Positions 48,310 to 59,200 of a stretch of DNA of 64,000 nucleotides are shown piece after piece. The DNA is taken from contig RDEW01000058.1 in NCBI GenBank assembly GCA_011109175.1, forward strand, positions 192,033 to 256,032, in the 5' to 3' direction. Each line of letters begins with the position of its first letter. Within the stretch, counting starts at the first letter, position 1. The translations under genes were made by a program, and so were the position numbers. Below the pieces are notes generated by a model. That model was given only the letters and a program-made list of their open reading frames with translations. It did not search any database and had not been told where the DNA came from. This DNA is from Dicyema japonicum (taxonomy: Eukaryota > Dicyemida > Rhombozoa > Dicyemidae).

Positions 48310-50650
48310 GTTCCGCTTGTGCCGTATTTTTCTTCAGGTTATTCTTTCTCCCACAATTCTCTTAACTAACTTCCTCCATGCTCCACGGTTACTGGCATTA
48401 TTCTGAGCGTATCCAGATCATCTCCTGTTTTCAGCTTTCGTCTAAATTGGTCAGGTCCTTGTGTAGAACCTCTGGCAAAGTTATGCGAGGTCTTCCACGG
48501 AACGAGGTATTCACTTCTTGGTAGAAATAATCCTCCATTGCTATTTTAGCAGGCGTCATCTGGCTCATCGAAGGATGTGACTGAACAGACGCCATCTTGA
48601 TTCAAGGATATCCAGACTCAATGGTCTTGTATTACATACTTTGTATAGATTCTTGTTTGTAATTTTTCTTGGCCAGTTGATGCCAAGCAACAGTCAGAGT
48701 TGTTTGCGATGGAAGGCATCTAGTTTGTCCATTACCGCTTGTGAGACTTCCCAGGTTGCAGCGTTGTACATTAGGACCGGTTTCACGAAGGCATTGTATA
48801 GTCTTACACGTAATTGTGTGCTAATTTGTCTACGATTATTCCAGACTACTCCCATTTTTCTGAAGGCCGCGACGGCCAACATCTTCCTGTTAGTGATATC
48901 CTCAGCGTCTCCGAGCAACGACCCCGATTTTTTACAGTATCTCTATTTTTCATCAGTTCGGGTTTAGTTCACGGCGTATGGTAGTTGTCTCCGTCTTTTC
49001 CGTATTGATTTTGATGAACCATTTTTCTAGCGCATCTGGCATCCTTGTCCGTATATAGTTTAATGTTTTCTCGTCGCTGGATATATGGTCGAACTCATCT
49101 GCATAAATCACTTTAGTTTGAGGTAGATCGCCAATTAATAGTCTGAAGTCTCTGAGTGCCGCCTCCAGATATGTCACAAAAAGTACCGGTGACAAGGAAT
49201 CTCCCTGCGGTACCCGAATGTTGTCTCGAATGGGACAGACTCCAAATTTCCAAAACGTACACTTAGCTGCGTTGTTCCAAGTAATAGACGAATCATTCTG
49301 ACACTGTCCTCGTCAACCAGCTTCTCCAAGATATCCAAAAGTCTATCTCTGTGTATATAGTCAAAGGCTTTGGACATGTCCGTGCCAAGGATGCCAGTAG
49401 CCCCCTTGTACTTTTGATGTGTTGCACACAGCCATCAATGTTCCCAGAAAATATGAGCTGTAGATATCCCTGACCTGAATCCGCTTTGCCCGTGAGAGAG
49501 AAAGTTCTCGATGTCAGTCCAATCCTGTTCAGCACTATAAGTGATAGTGTCTTGCGTAAAGTCGTCAATAGTACGATGGGTCTTAAATTTGTTAAGGTGC
49601 CTTTAGCTTTGCCCGGTTTTTGTAGTGCAATTAGTGTGCCATTACCCACATCCAGTGGTGAGTTGTATTTGAATGTTTTGTTGTATATCTCAGTTAATAG
49701 CTCAGAGATCTCATTCGGTGCATATTTGAGAAGTTCTGCATTTATGTTGTCAGGGCCAGCAGCTCTATTGTTGTTCAGTTTGTCCAGGGCTTTTTTTGTT
49801 TCCAGAATCGTTATCGGAATATTTAGTTCTCGTGCTTCACATCGAATTGTTTGATGTTTTCCGCGTGGTTGATTGAAGGCCTGCTGATAATGACTGGATA
49901 TGGCCGATAGAATTTCTTTTTTGTTTAACATAGTCTTTCCAAACTGATAATGTACTGTGATTTTTGATGACTGCGTGTCTCTATGTAGTAGGTGAACAGC
50001 CTTGAACATATGCACTCCGTTTTTTAGCCTTTCTACTTCTTTAGCCATTCCAACAAGTTTATTTTCCTTTATTTCCTTCGTTCTTTTCTTTATTTTATAC
50101 AAGGTTTGCTTCCTCATGACTCTTAGAGTGTGTTCCTTTGCCTGGTCCTGACAGGTTTCGACCTGTAAACGTAGGTTCCTCTGTTTGGAAACCCCAAAAT
50201 ATTATTTGAAAAGGAAACGTGCCAATCTGTGATCACTATCTACTAGTGTCCCACTGTAGCTCCGAGAATCTGTTAGCAGTGCTTTGTAGGCTTGTTTGCA
50301 GATAATGTAATCTATTTGGTTATATATAGGCTTGATAGTCCCAGATTTGTCCTTTTGGTAGCAGCTCCATGTCGTCTTATGTCTTGCTGGGTGCCTGAAA
50401 GCAGTATTACATAGAAATAGTTTGATTGTATCGCAAAATTCGATAAGCGACTCTCTCCTGACTGGTTCCTGATCCCTCTTCCATGGATTTCCATGAATTC
50501 TTCGTAACTACTCCCACGTCCTGCCTTTGCGTTCCAATCTCCGGCAATGTATGTCATGAACGATGTTTCCAAAGTTGCATATAGTTGCGAAGGGAGGAAT
50601 AGAAGTCGTCTAGTTCGTCTTTTTCTATTTTCAATGATATTTGCCAATTC
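48310..50650 (-). mobile_element. LINE-B retrotransposon nested in the Tigger element
   Basis: Longest LINE in the window. On the minus strand: endonuclease end (50647-50312) with 'TYIAGDWNAKAGRG', the G-D-x-N-A motif of LINE EEP nucleases. Then an open frame of 274 residues (50117-49293): 'KKALDKLNNNRAAGPDNINA', 'LRPIVLLTTLRKTLSLIV'. After a frameshift: 'MSKAFDYIHRDRLLDILEKL', motif A. After another shift: 'GDSLSPVLFVTYLEAALRDF' and 'VIYADEFDHISSDEKTLNYI' (catalytic box YADE instead of YADD). Next 'LYNAFVKPVLMYNAATW', 'LDAFHRKQL', and near the end 'FRGRPRITLPEVLHKDL'. It is inactive because of frameshifts and the changed catalytic box. It is 5'-truncated within the endonuclease. Confidence 0.9.
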
Positions 50651-51646
50651 TGAAATTTGGCAACAATTTTAAAAATTATATTTATTTCTTTATATATTTT
50701 TAAAAATTAAAAAAAATTTAAATAATTTAAAGCAAGCATGGGTCGAATGTTCTTGTTGGAGGCTACACCAGAATTTCAATTGCTCAAAAAGTGGCTATAT
50801 TGCGGTATAAAGAAACGAATAAATAAATCAGCTTCAATCAGACGATATGCAACAGATTTCTTCTATTTTCAAAAAGAGAATCTCAAGAAGGACAGTCAAT
50901 GCAATATTAATGATTGCAGAATCGCTTATTTCAGTTCAAGAACAGAAATCCTAAAATAAAAACTTGTAAAAAATTAAAATACCCAGAGCTTGATGAAAAT
51001 CTAGTAGATTGGATGGATTCAATGGAATCAAAAGGTACACTATTTACTCTAACATTTAAGGTGCTTTATTGACGATTCTCTAATATTACATGAGGCAGAA
51101 TTTTTGCTAAAGAACTTTCGTTTACTAATTTTAAAGGTTTTTGGAGAAATTAAAAAAAACATGGATTTCGAATGCGTAAATTACATGGCGAAATGCGCAC
51201 TGAAAAACAAAGAGTTAGTCGTCAGAAAATATTTATAGTTTGAATGAGACAGGAATATTTCATAAATTGATTCTTTTCGGAGTATTTGCATTTCACCTTT
51301 TGGCGGATATAAAAATTTTAAGGAAAGAGTTTCAGTCATGCTGTGCGCCAATATGTCAGGGACACACAAGCTAAAGTCTCTATTGATCGGGAAACCAAAG
51401 ATGCCCCGATTTTTAAAAAATATGATTATAATTCCTTAGTTTCTTATCACAATTCTAAAAGGGGATGGATGACTTTATCATTTTTGCGAATTGGATTACG
51501 AATTTTGACAATTTATTGAAATTTGAAAAAAGATCAATTTTGTTATTAATGGATAATTGCCCATCCCATTGCCCACTTCTTTATCTGGAAAAAATTAAAA
51601 TTATGTTTATTCCAAAGTACAGGACTTATTCACCTATAGATCTGTG

Positions 51647-53122
51647 GGTACTGGGACATTTGGCCGACAGACGTTTAGCCGACAATTCAATTAAGCATAA
51701 ATGATCAATAAATACACTATGTATTTTAATAACGGTAAAAAAATGGAATTTTCACAAACCAGTCGTGGAAAGAGAAAACTTCTGCATGATGGCTATGCGT
51801 ACATTGTAGATAGACAGAGACAATGTCATACATTGGAGATGTGAGCTGAAAGGAAAATCAAAGCAGAGTAAGAACTGTAATGGAGAACTTAATGGAACTA
51901 TGACACCACACGAACATCCACCAAATGCAGGACGTTTACATGCGCTGAAAACCGTCAATACGATAAAGAAGAGAGCGAGAGATTCTGAAGAAATTACATC
52001 CACGATTATCCAAAATTGTTTAAGCACATACCCTATTGATGCTGCTTGTGCGCTACCCAAAAAAACCCTTGCACGCATTGTTGGACGACAGTGTACAGAT
52101 CACATACAAGACGGTAATGTTCTTACTGATGAACTTAAAAGTACTCTCAGAGGAGATGACTTTGTGCCACACGATAGTAATGGATTGCTTATATTAATAA
52201 CAGCAAGAAACCTTGATCTTATGTCTATGAAAGAACATTGGTTATGTGATGGTACTTTTGATTCAGCTCCATTAGGTTTTCAGTTTACACATGTTACATT
52301 ATGTAAAACATGTACGGTTCCATTAATGTACGCTATTGCTCGAGAAAAATCTCAACAAATGTATGAACAAATATTTTCTACACTAAAAGAGAAAAGGCCA
52401 CAATTGAATCCACTATCATTTACCATAGATTATGAGCGAGCAGCGATCAATGCTATCAACAGAATTTTTCCAAATGCAAATGTGTATGGCTGTTACTTTG
52501 GGCAGTGTTTATGGCGAAAAATACAAAATCTAGGACTGCAGGCATGGTACAATGACCCAGCAAATGCAAACTTAATTAAAAGTATTCAGCACTGGCATTT
52601 GTTCCTGTACCTCAAGTCATTGAGAGTTTCCATGCGCTCCTTGAAACTATAGATGACGAGATGATGACGTGTTGGGAGATTTCTGACCTATTTTGAGACA
52701 ACATGGATCGGAGACTTGTAACGTGGAAGGAGAAAAAGACCATTGTTTAGTTTGAAAATGTGAAATGTACACGACATACAAGCAGAAGTCCTCCCAAGAA
52801 CTAAGAATTCACTTAAAGATGGCACAGATCTTTTTCACAAAGAGTGTCTATAAAACATCCAACGTTTGTCGGCTTGTTGCAAAAATACGAAAAGAACAGT
52901 CGGAGTGGGAGCTCACAGTAGAACAAGTGATGGCCGGAATAACAATAAGACAGGTAAAGAAGAAGCAAAAAAATAAAAAGTATTATTGAAAAATATGATG
53001 AATAAACTTCAGTAGAATTTTTGACTGCGCTTTCTCATAACCTTTAAGTAAATGTTTTTATTTTGAATTTTATCTCTGAATTTTAAAACCAGAATTTCCT
53101 GTCGGCCAAATGTCTGGACACC
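51647..53122 (+). mobile_element. MULE transposon inserted in the Tigger transposase
   Basis: 1476 bp. TIRs: 5' 'GGTACTGGGACATTTGG' continuing 'CCGACAG' (51647-51670), and 3' complement ending 'GTCTGGACACC' at 53122; 19 of 24 positions agree, including an unbroken 16 ('GACATTTGGCCGACAG'). Flanks are 'AGATCTGTG' (51638-51646) and 'GGATCTGGG' (53123-53131), an imperfect 9-bp duplication, which is the size expected for MULEs. Removing the element and one flank rejoins the Tigger reading frame around 'PIDLGIIKFF'. Confidence 0.88.
51743..52989 (+). pseudogene. MULE transposase with FLYWCH finger, few frameshifts
   Basis: ATG 51743. N-terminal FLYWCH-type zinc finger (51743-51920): 'FSQTSRGKRKLLHDGYAY', then after a one-base shift 'HWRCELKGKSKQSKNCNG', with the H-x-H at 'PHEHPPNA'. 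The open frame 51900-52652 (250 residues) carries the MULE catalytic domain: 'HWLCDGTFDSAPLGF' (first D), 'PLMYAIAREKSQQMYEQI', 'TIDYERAAINAINRIFPN' (second D), 'VYGCYFGQCLWRKIQNLGL'. A shift near 52580 leads to 'ALAFVPVPQVIESFHALLE', then 'RGRRKRPLFSL' and 'LPRTKNSLK', and an end frame 52765-52989 with 'SVYKTSNVCRLVAKIRKEQS'. The usual G-C-F-F-H is G-C-Y-F-G here. With about three frameshifts and one stop it is recently dead. Confidence 0.85.
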
Positions 53123-53915
53123 GGATCTGGGAATCATCAAATTTTTCAAAGTTCATTTTACGAGGGACAAATTACTATATTTAACGGATATATTGGAATG
53201 CGAGAAGAACTCAGTATATGAATATATAAGAAGTTAAATATTAGGGATACTTTATTGTTTGTAAAAATGGCATGGAAAGATGTGAAATCTCAACAATTTC
53301 AAGGTGTTTAAAACGCCTAGAACGTACAGAATGCAAATCAGAACTTACTAACATGAATGTAACAGATGAAATCGTATCCAGAACAGATATTTATGATATT
53401 ATTGAAATAGAAGAATTTATTTTAATTGACTACAGTGAAAAGGAGGCAATTGATGAAGAGGAGATATTAATTGTTATTGAGGAACAAGAAGAATCCGGTT
53501 GTGTAGAAGTACATGAGTCATTAAACAAGGCTGAAATGTTTTTAAAATTAAGAGATTGAAAATTATCTAGAAAACATTGAAAATGCCAATGTGCAGAATT
53601 CATTACTTCAATAAGAAGATATAAAGAAAATATTAAAATTTCTAATAAGAGGGAATTGAGAAATACTTTAATAAATTTAATTAATTTTTGTTTCCTTAGT
53701 TAAAAATATTTAAAAAAAATAAAATTTATTAATTTAAGTAGTTTAATTATCTTTAAATAAATTAAAACTTCAAATAAAATTTTATTCTGAAATCTGCCAA
53801 TTCTCAAATTTGCCACAATTTCGCTGAACCAAAAACGGCAAATTTGAGAGAGTTTACTGTATTTTGAATCCTATGTTCTTTAGAAGAGCAATGGCTTAAG
53901 GGACTATAGTTAATA

Positions 53916-54078
53916 TGTCACGAGCCTAGGGTGTTACCGAGCCTAGGTGGTTACACTAATGGACTTAGAATGTTCTTGCCGTCTTATAAAATTGGTCGCC
54001 ATAATTTTTTAGTTTATGGGTTATTCTAAGTCCATAAGTGTAACCACCTAGGCTCGGTAACACCCTAGACTCGTGACA
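53916..54078. mobile_element. foldback MITE with TA duplication
   Basis: Two arms of about 57 bp (53916-53972 and 54023-54078) are nearly perfect inverted repeats ('TGTCACGAGCCTAGGGTGTT' on the left, its near-exact complement on the right) around a 50-nt centre. TA flanks both ends (53914-53915 and 54079-54080). No coding content. The near-complete arm identity means recent origin. Confidence 0.88.
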
Positions 54079-54187
54079 TAATATGATTCTATTGTTAGCA
54101 AAGTGATTAATTGACAAGAAGGTTAGGTAGTGGCTTTTATTGGACGCACTTTCTCATCTTGATGGATTTCCTATGTTTAACTTTTAG

Positions 54188-54351
54188 GTGGACGGACAAA
54201 TAATAGAGTGGAGAGGTATCGAATATGCGAGTATTCCTGAACTAATAAACGTCGGACGCATAATGCTTTTAGTTTGAATCTTGTTTCCTCCAAATTTGGA
54301 GGTATTCGGACATGTCTGTTTTAAAGAAGAACGGTAGAGCCATAATTTGAA
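54188..54351 (+). CDS. unassigned two-exon fragment
   Basis: After an AG at 54187 the plus strand is open: 'VDGQIIEWRGIEYASIPELI' (54188-54250). A 22-nt GT...AG intron (54251-54272) follows, then 'FESCFLQIWRYSDMSVLKKN' to a TGA. The tiny intron matches the style of this genome. No family recognised and no start found upstream. Confidence 0.25.
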
Positions 54352-56241
54352 TTTTAATTCTAGAATGTGCTAATAATGTTACAGTATATTCAAAAATCAT
54401 TAAGTGCTGACTGTTTAATCTTAGCTAATTTTGAATGAGGGAAGAAAAAAACCACAAGACTTGAGAACACATGAACCACATGATTTGAGAATATCCCACA
54501 ATAATGGGTTATTCTCAAGTAATTAGAAGTCGGTTTTTGTTAATTTTGGATTTCAACTCTTGAATAAAATAGGCAAATCTCTGGAATAGTCATTAAATGT
54601 CCCAAAAAACCAACGAAATTCTAGAACCGATTTTTTATAAAATTCTGAATTTTTATGAAAGTTTTTTTGCTAGCTTTTAAATGTTTGTGTGAGGTGAAAG
54701 ATTTACCGCAATTCAACCCTTTTAACAGTCACTGAAAGCTGGTAAATATGAAGGGAAAACCGTTGAGCTTGGTTGTATCCTCAGGTCCCTCATTAATGTT
54801 AAAAATATGACTTCCTGGTAAATCCTTAATTGCCGAACTGAAATTCTCAGTCACAAATTTACTTTGTTTCATCGTATCTACCAAAGACTGAATTACCAGG
54901 ATATTAAGGGGAAGATATGGCGATTATGTGACCCGACTTCTCTCAAGCCTTGGACTAAATATAGTAAATTCTCCATAGGCATCTGAAACTAATCGGGTCT
55001 CACATAACTTGAGATTTAAGATTTATTAATTTTTTAATTTATTTTTAATTTTAATAATTAATTAGTCAAAGTCAAATTTTTAGTAAATTACAATTTTTGT
55101 GGTCACAATTAGTTAACATTAAAAACCAAATTATTAAGGTAAATTATATCGTTTGGGGTCACAGTAGCTTGGCAACCAATGCTAGTTCGACATGAACAGA
55201 ATATGTAAATCAATTCTTTAATTCAATAATCTATATTTGAGTGAGGTCATGAAAGGCTATTATGTGTGTCGAGAGAACAGTTTTTCGAAAGGCCAGAATT
55301 GACTCTTCCAGTTGTACCAAATAATGACCTGAAAAGCTGAAGACAGCTGAGAGCTATGAATGACCAGGAATCTGATATCATTGACTAACAATCAATGAGT
55401 ATGTAAGAGACTAATAATAGCGATTGTATGAGTGTGTTCATATATCGAATTAATATTATTATGGCGGTTTGTACTACAAATTTGTTCAAAATCTCAAACT
55501 AAGTTTAATTAATTATGATATTTGATTGTATAAGATGACTCGTTTAATATAAAGGTGGAATACCCTGAAGTCAGGACTCCCAATTCATTTGTTTATCAAC
55601 TCTTATTTTTTATTTTTTTCAATATAAAAAATATCTATTTTTCTAAAATACCTCATTTAAGACTAAAATTTGAACGATCTAAGAAAGTCCTAACAAGCGC
55701 ATTTTAGGGTAAGCTCAACAATAAGGTTATAGATATTACAACTGACAACAACCATCCACCTAAAAGAAAAACGGTGAGACTGCAGGAAGTTGTCGCAGTT
55801 TTAGGGGGACACCTGATATTTCTTGAACTTTTATAATGATTAGCTTAACATGAGGGTCCTCTTGAGGTTAAACAAATATATGAAAACATGGCTATTCCGT
55901 TCTCATGACTGCTATGAGCTAACGTTTAAACAAACCATCATAAGGAATGCCGAGGTTTCGACATCTTTGTTTCATGCGGTTAAATGACCGCACGGTTATC
56001 CAGGAAAGTGGCAATCACCCGTTGGATTGTATCGAAAAAACATTATTGCTGTTGAATCTCCCAGAAAATCCAGTAAAATATAAAAGTGGAAGAATGATAA
56101 AATAATTAAAGAGAATCACATTCGGCAAAGAGAACTTTGATCTATAGCGAATTCAGTAGGGAATGTATGGTACCTTGCCCAGAACAAGAGTAAGTTAGAA
56201 ACCTTTGGACAAAACTGGGAGACTACAAATTAGTTGAGGTC
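54352..56241. other. intergenic, no gene recognised
   Basis: AT-rich upstream region of the rootletin gene. One 14-bp hairpin at about 54482-54517 ('TTTGAGAATATCCC...GGGTTATTCTCAAG'). Any rootletin promoter must lie here, but I see no diagnostic element. Confidence 0.4.
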
Positions 56242-59200
56242 ATGGAATTTAACCTAAAAGTGTCGGATATAAATATCAATACAACACAAAGTCAATTTAA
56301 TACTATTGATTCTGGTTTGAAAATTTTCAGTACAGGTTTTCATGGCGACGGTCATGGTAACAAAATAAAACACATTCCGACGTTTCATAACAAATGGACA
56401 GTTCACGAACGCGTGAAATATTCCAGCTGAACTGCGAACTAAAAGACAGACTAGACATGGAACAGTCAAATTACAGGAAAAAACTGGAAATGTACCAGCA
56501 ATCCCAACAACGACAGGCAAAACTGGTCAAACGACTTCAAGAGAAGGTGAGGACTGACCTTATCCTAAGGTTATTCAATACAAGGACCGATTGAATGAGT
56601 TAGAAACCAAGGTTATGTCCATCCAGGACTCACAGAGGCGACAGAAGGTTAATTTATATCCCCACTTCAGGTCGAAGTCCCAGAGAGATCAGGAACCTTT
56701 AAACAAAATTCAGAGACAGTGCTTTTTCAGTTGGAAGAGGAGAGTGGGCGAGATTAAGGGAACTAATTTGTCAGAAATTCTGAGCTCAAACAAGTCAACA
56801 GCCATCTCAGAGACCAGCTCGACCAGGCGACTTCTTCAAATCAGCAACTGACTCAGAGAGTAGAAAGTCTCGTTTGTGAGATGAATTCACTCAAAGCCAC
56901 CAACAAAGAGCAAGAAAATGAGTTCTCCCGTCACAACCTGGTAGAATTTGATTTTGAGCAATTTGCAGGAAATGGAGAACTACTTTTCTGCTGAACACAG
57001 CAAAATGCTCTCTCTTTGGAGGGACGTCCATGGATTAAAGAACTCCTTAGAAAGCCTGCGGATGGAAAGTTTCCGGGAAATTTCGGCCAAAAAATCTGAA
57101 GTGGATAAAACTGTGAATTCGGTGAATGACCGCATAATGGGACTTAAACAGAAAACAAAGGAGAATGAGACTGTTTTTATTCTTTTAATTTCAGAGTTTA
57201 AAGAAAGAGGTGGAGAAATTGTTTTCCAAAGTCAACCAGCAGGCCTTTGAGTTAAAAGAGCGCGAAAAAATGTCGGAAAGTTTGGAAGAAATCGATTATA
57301 AACGACGCATGGATTTGGCAGAGCGGGAAAAACAAGCAAATTCTATGCGAGCTACTATCGCTAGATTGGAGGCTGAATGTGAATCCTTGCAGCACAAAAG
57401 AAATGAGGATATTCGAAGAGAAAGAGAAGAGACCGATGCCCTGCATTCGTCTTTACGGAAAATTGCCGCGGTTGGTTTTAACAAAAAACCACAAATAGGC
57501 CTCATTGGGAGATGATGGAAGTTTCGGCGTGAGAAACGAAGTCGATTTGTCATATAAATCCGGGTCAGATGCCACGCAGTCTGCAATCATTGCCGCCTTG
57601 GACAAGAAACAGCTTCAGGTATTCATCAAGCAGAGTACTCTTAGATTGCCGATTTACGAGCAAAGGTGACGACAACAAGGGAGAAAAAGGAGGCTTTGGA
57701 GTCTCAACTGAACGAGGCGACAAACACTGAGCGAACTCTGAGGCGAGAAAATGAAGCCTTAAAGACCGACAATGAAACCCTGTGAAACTATATCCATATT
57801 TTAGACGGGAAAAAATGGCTGTTTTATGTGAAGACAAAGAAAAAACCGAAAATCGCCTAGAAATGAAAACTGTGGACTACTTCCAATTGGAATCAGTAAA
57901 AAAGACTCTCAACGACCGGATCGACAAGCTAACCAACGAAGTAGAGCTATTACAGACCACCAACACAGAGCTTGAAAGACAAAAGTATACCAGTCAGGTT
58001 GTAGAGAGTTAACAAAGCAGGTGGAGCTAGATGACGTTGTGAGAGAACGGGAAAGGCAATTGAAGGAGAACGAGAGATGGTTTGAAGGGAGCTAATTTTA
58101 GCCGCCAAATGATCGACAGAATGGAGAAGACTCATGCCACATTAAAAGACGAATTTTTGGGCGTGAAAGAAGTGCTAAATAAAGTGCAGCTGGAGAAGGA
58201 TGTGGTGGAGAACCAGAAGGTCTATGATGGGATTAGTCTTAGAGAGATCAGCAGGAGGCATATGAGGGATTGGAGAAGGATCACTTACAGTGCACTAATG
58301 AGCTGAGAAAGGTTAAATTTGACAAATCGAACATGGCAGAGACTATCAATGAACAGAATTCTAACATCCAAATACTCGAAAGAGAAAAGAACGAATGTAA
58401 CCGAATTATCAATCAGGTTAATACTCTTTTTTATTTCTTAACCAATTTTAATTAACAATTATTTTAATTAATTTAATTTTATATTATTTAAATTAAATTT
58501 AATTATCATTTTTTTAAATTATTAATTTGTGTTAAATTATCATTATTGTAGCTTGAAAACGAAAAGAGTAAACTTGTTGCAGATAGGAATGACCTCGAGA
58601 AGACTAAATATAACATGCAGGATGAAATAATATCCTTAGAACAGGATAAGACTGAACTACAAGAATTCATCCAATGTGCTTTCAATACTTATTTTAGCCT
58701 ATAAAGAACAGGTTGAGTACTACCAAGTGAAAAAGACAGACTAGAGAACGACCTGATGGAAAATGTTAAGGAAAGACTTGACTTGGCAGATCAATATAAA
58801 CTGGTTTTGATCAAATTTAACATTTTAGCTTAACAAACAGAAAAATTCACTAAGTGAAGATTTGGCTACTGTCAGAAACGACTTCTCTAAGCAGACCGAA
58901 AACTTTGGTCGTCTCAATAAGGAAAAAGAGCAGCTAGTGAAGTCCAACAGCTCACTAAATGAGCAGCTGAGATCTACTGAGAAAGAAAACAGTCAGCAAA
59001 AGGAGGTTCAGCGATTTAATGACACATGCAGTATATTTCTGGCATTAAAGCTGACAAGGCGTCACTTGAAAGCTCGATCTACGACTTGCAGCAGCAAAAC
59101 GCTGTTCTTAGTTCCCGAAAGGAACAACTGGAGGCTGAAAACAAGGAACTCTCTGCTAGAAAAGAATCCTTAGGAAGTTATAGTGTTTATTGACTTAATT

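Larger units (their letters stand above)
50735..53559 (+). pseudogene. Tigger transposase, interrupted by MULE
   Basis: N-terminal HTH region 50735-50960 (frames broken), then a CENP-B-type DNA-binding block (50975-51180) with 'KLKYPELDENLVDWMDSM' and 'FKGFWRN..KHGFRMRKLHGE'. The catalytic part follows: 'NETGIFHKLILF' (51235-51280, second frame) and the open frame 51465-51646 with 'FANWITNFDNLL' and 'RSILLLMDNCPSH', where D-N-C-P-S-H is the central DDE motif of pogo/Tigger enzymes. After the MULE the frame resumes as 'LGIIKFFKVHFTRDKLLYL' (53130-53190). It ends in the acidic tail 53272-53559 ('IIEIEEFILIDYSEKEAIDE'). Multiple frameshifts; inactive. Confidence 0.82.
48226..53859 (+). mobile_element. 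pogo/Tigger DNA transposon carrying two nested insertions
   Basis: Left TIR 'CAGTAAACTCTCTCAAAT' at 48226 and its complement at 53842-53859, each flanked by TA (48224-48225, 53860-53861), the pogo/Tigger target-site duplication. Subtracting the LINE-B (about 48310-50640) and the MULE plus its duplication (51647-53131) leaves about 1.8 kb, a normal Tigger length. The transposase is read on the plus strand from about 50735 to 53559. Inner terminal motifs 'GCCAATTCT.AAATTTG' occur at 50645 and near 53797, further marking the Tigger sequence on either side of the LINE. Confidence 0.9.

Noticed and set aside
51752-52078. Minus ORF of 108 residues opposite the MULE
   Set aside because: It is the antisense of the FLYWCH/MULE coding sequence and has no independent support.
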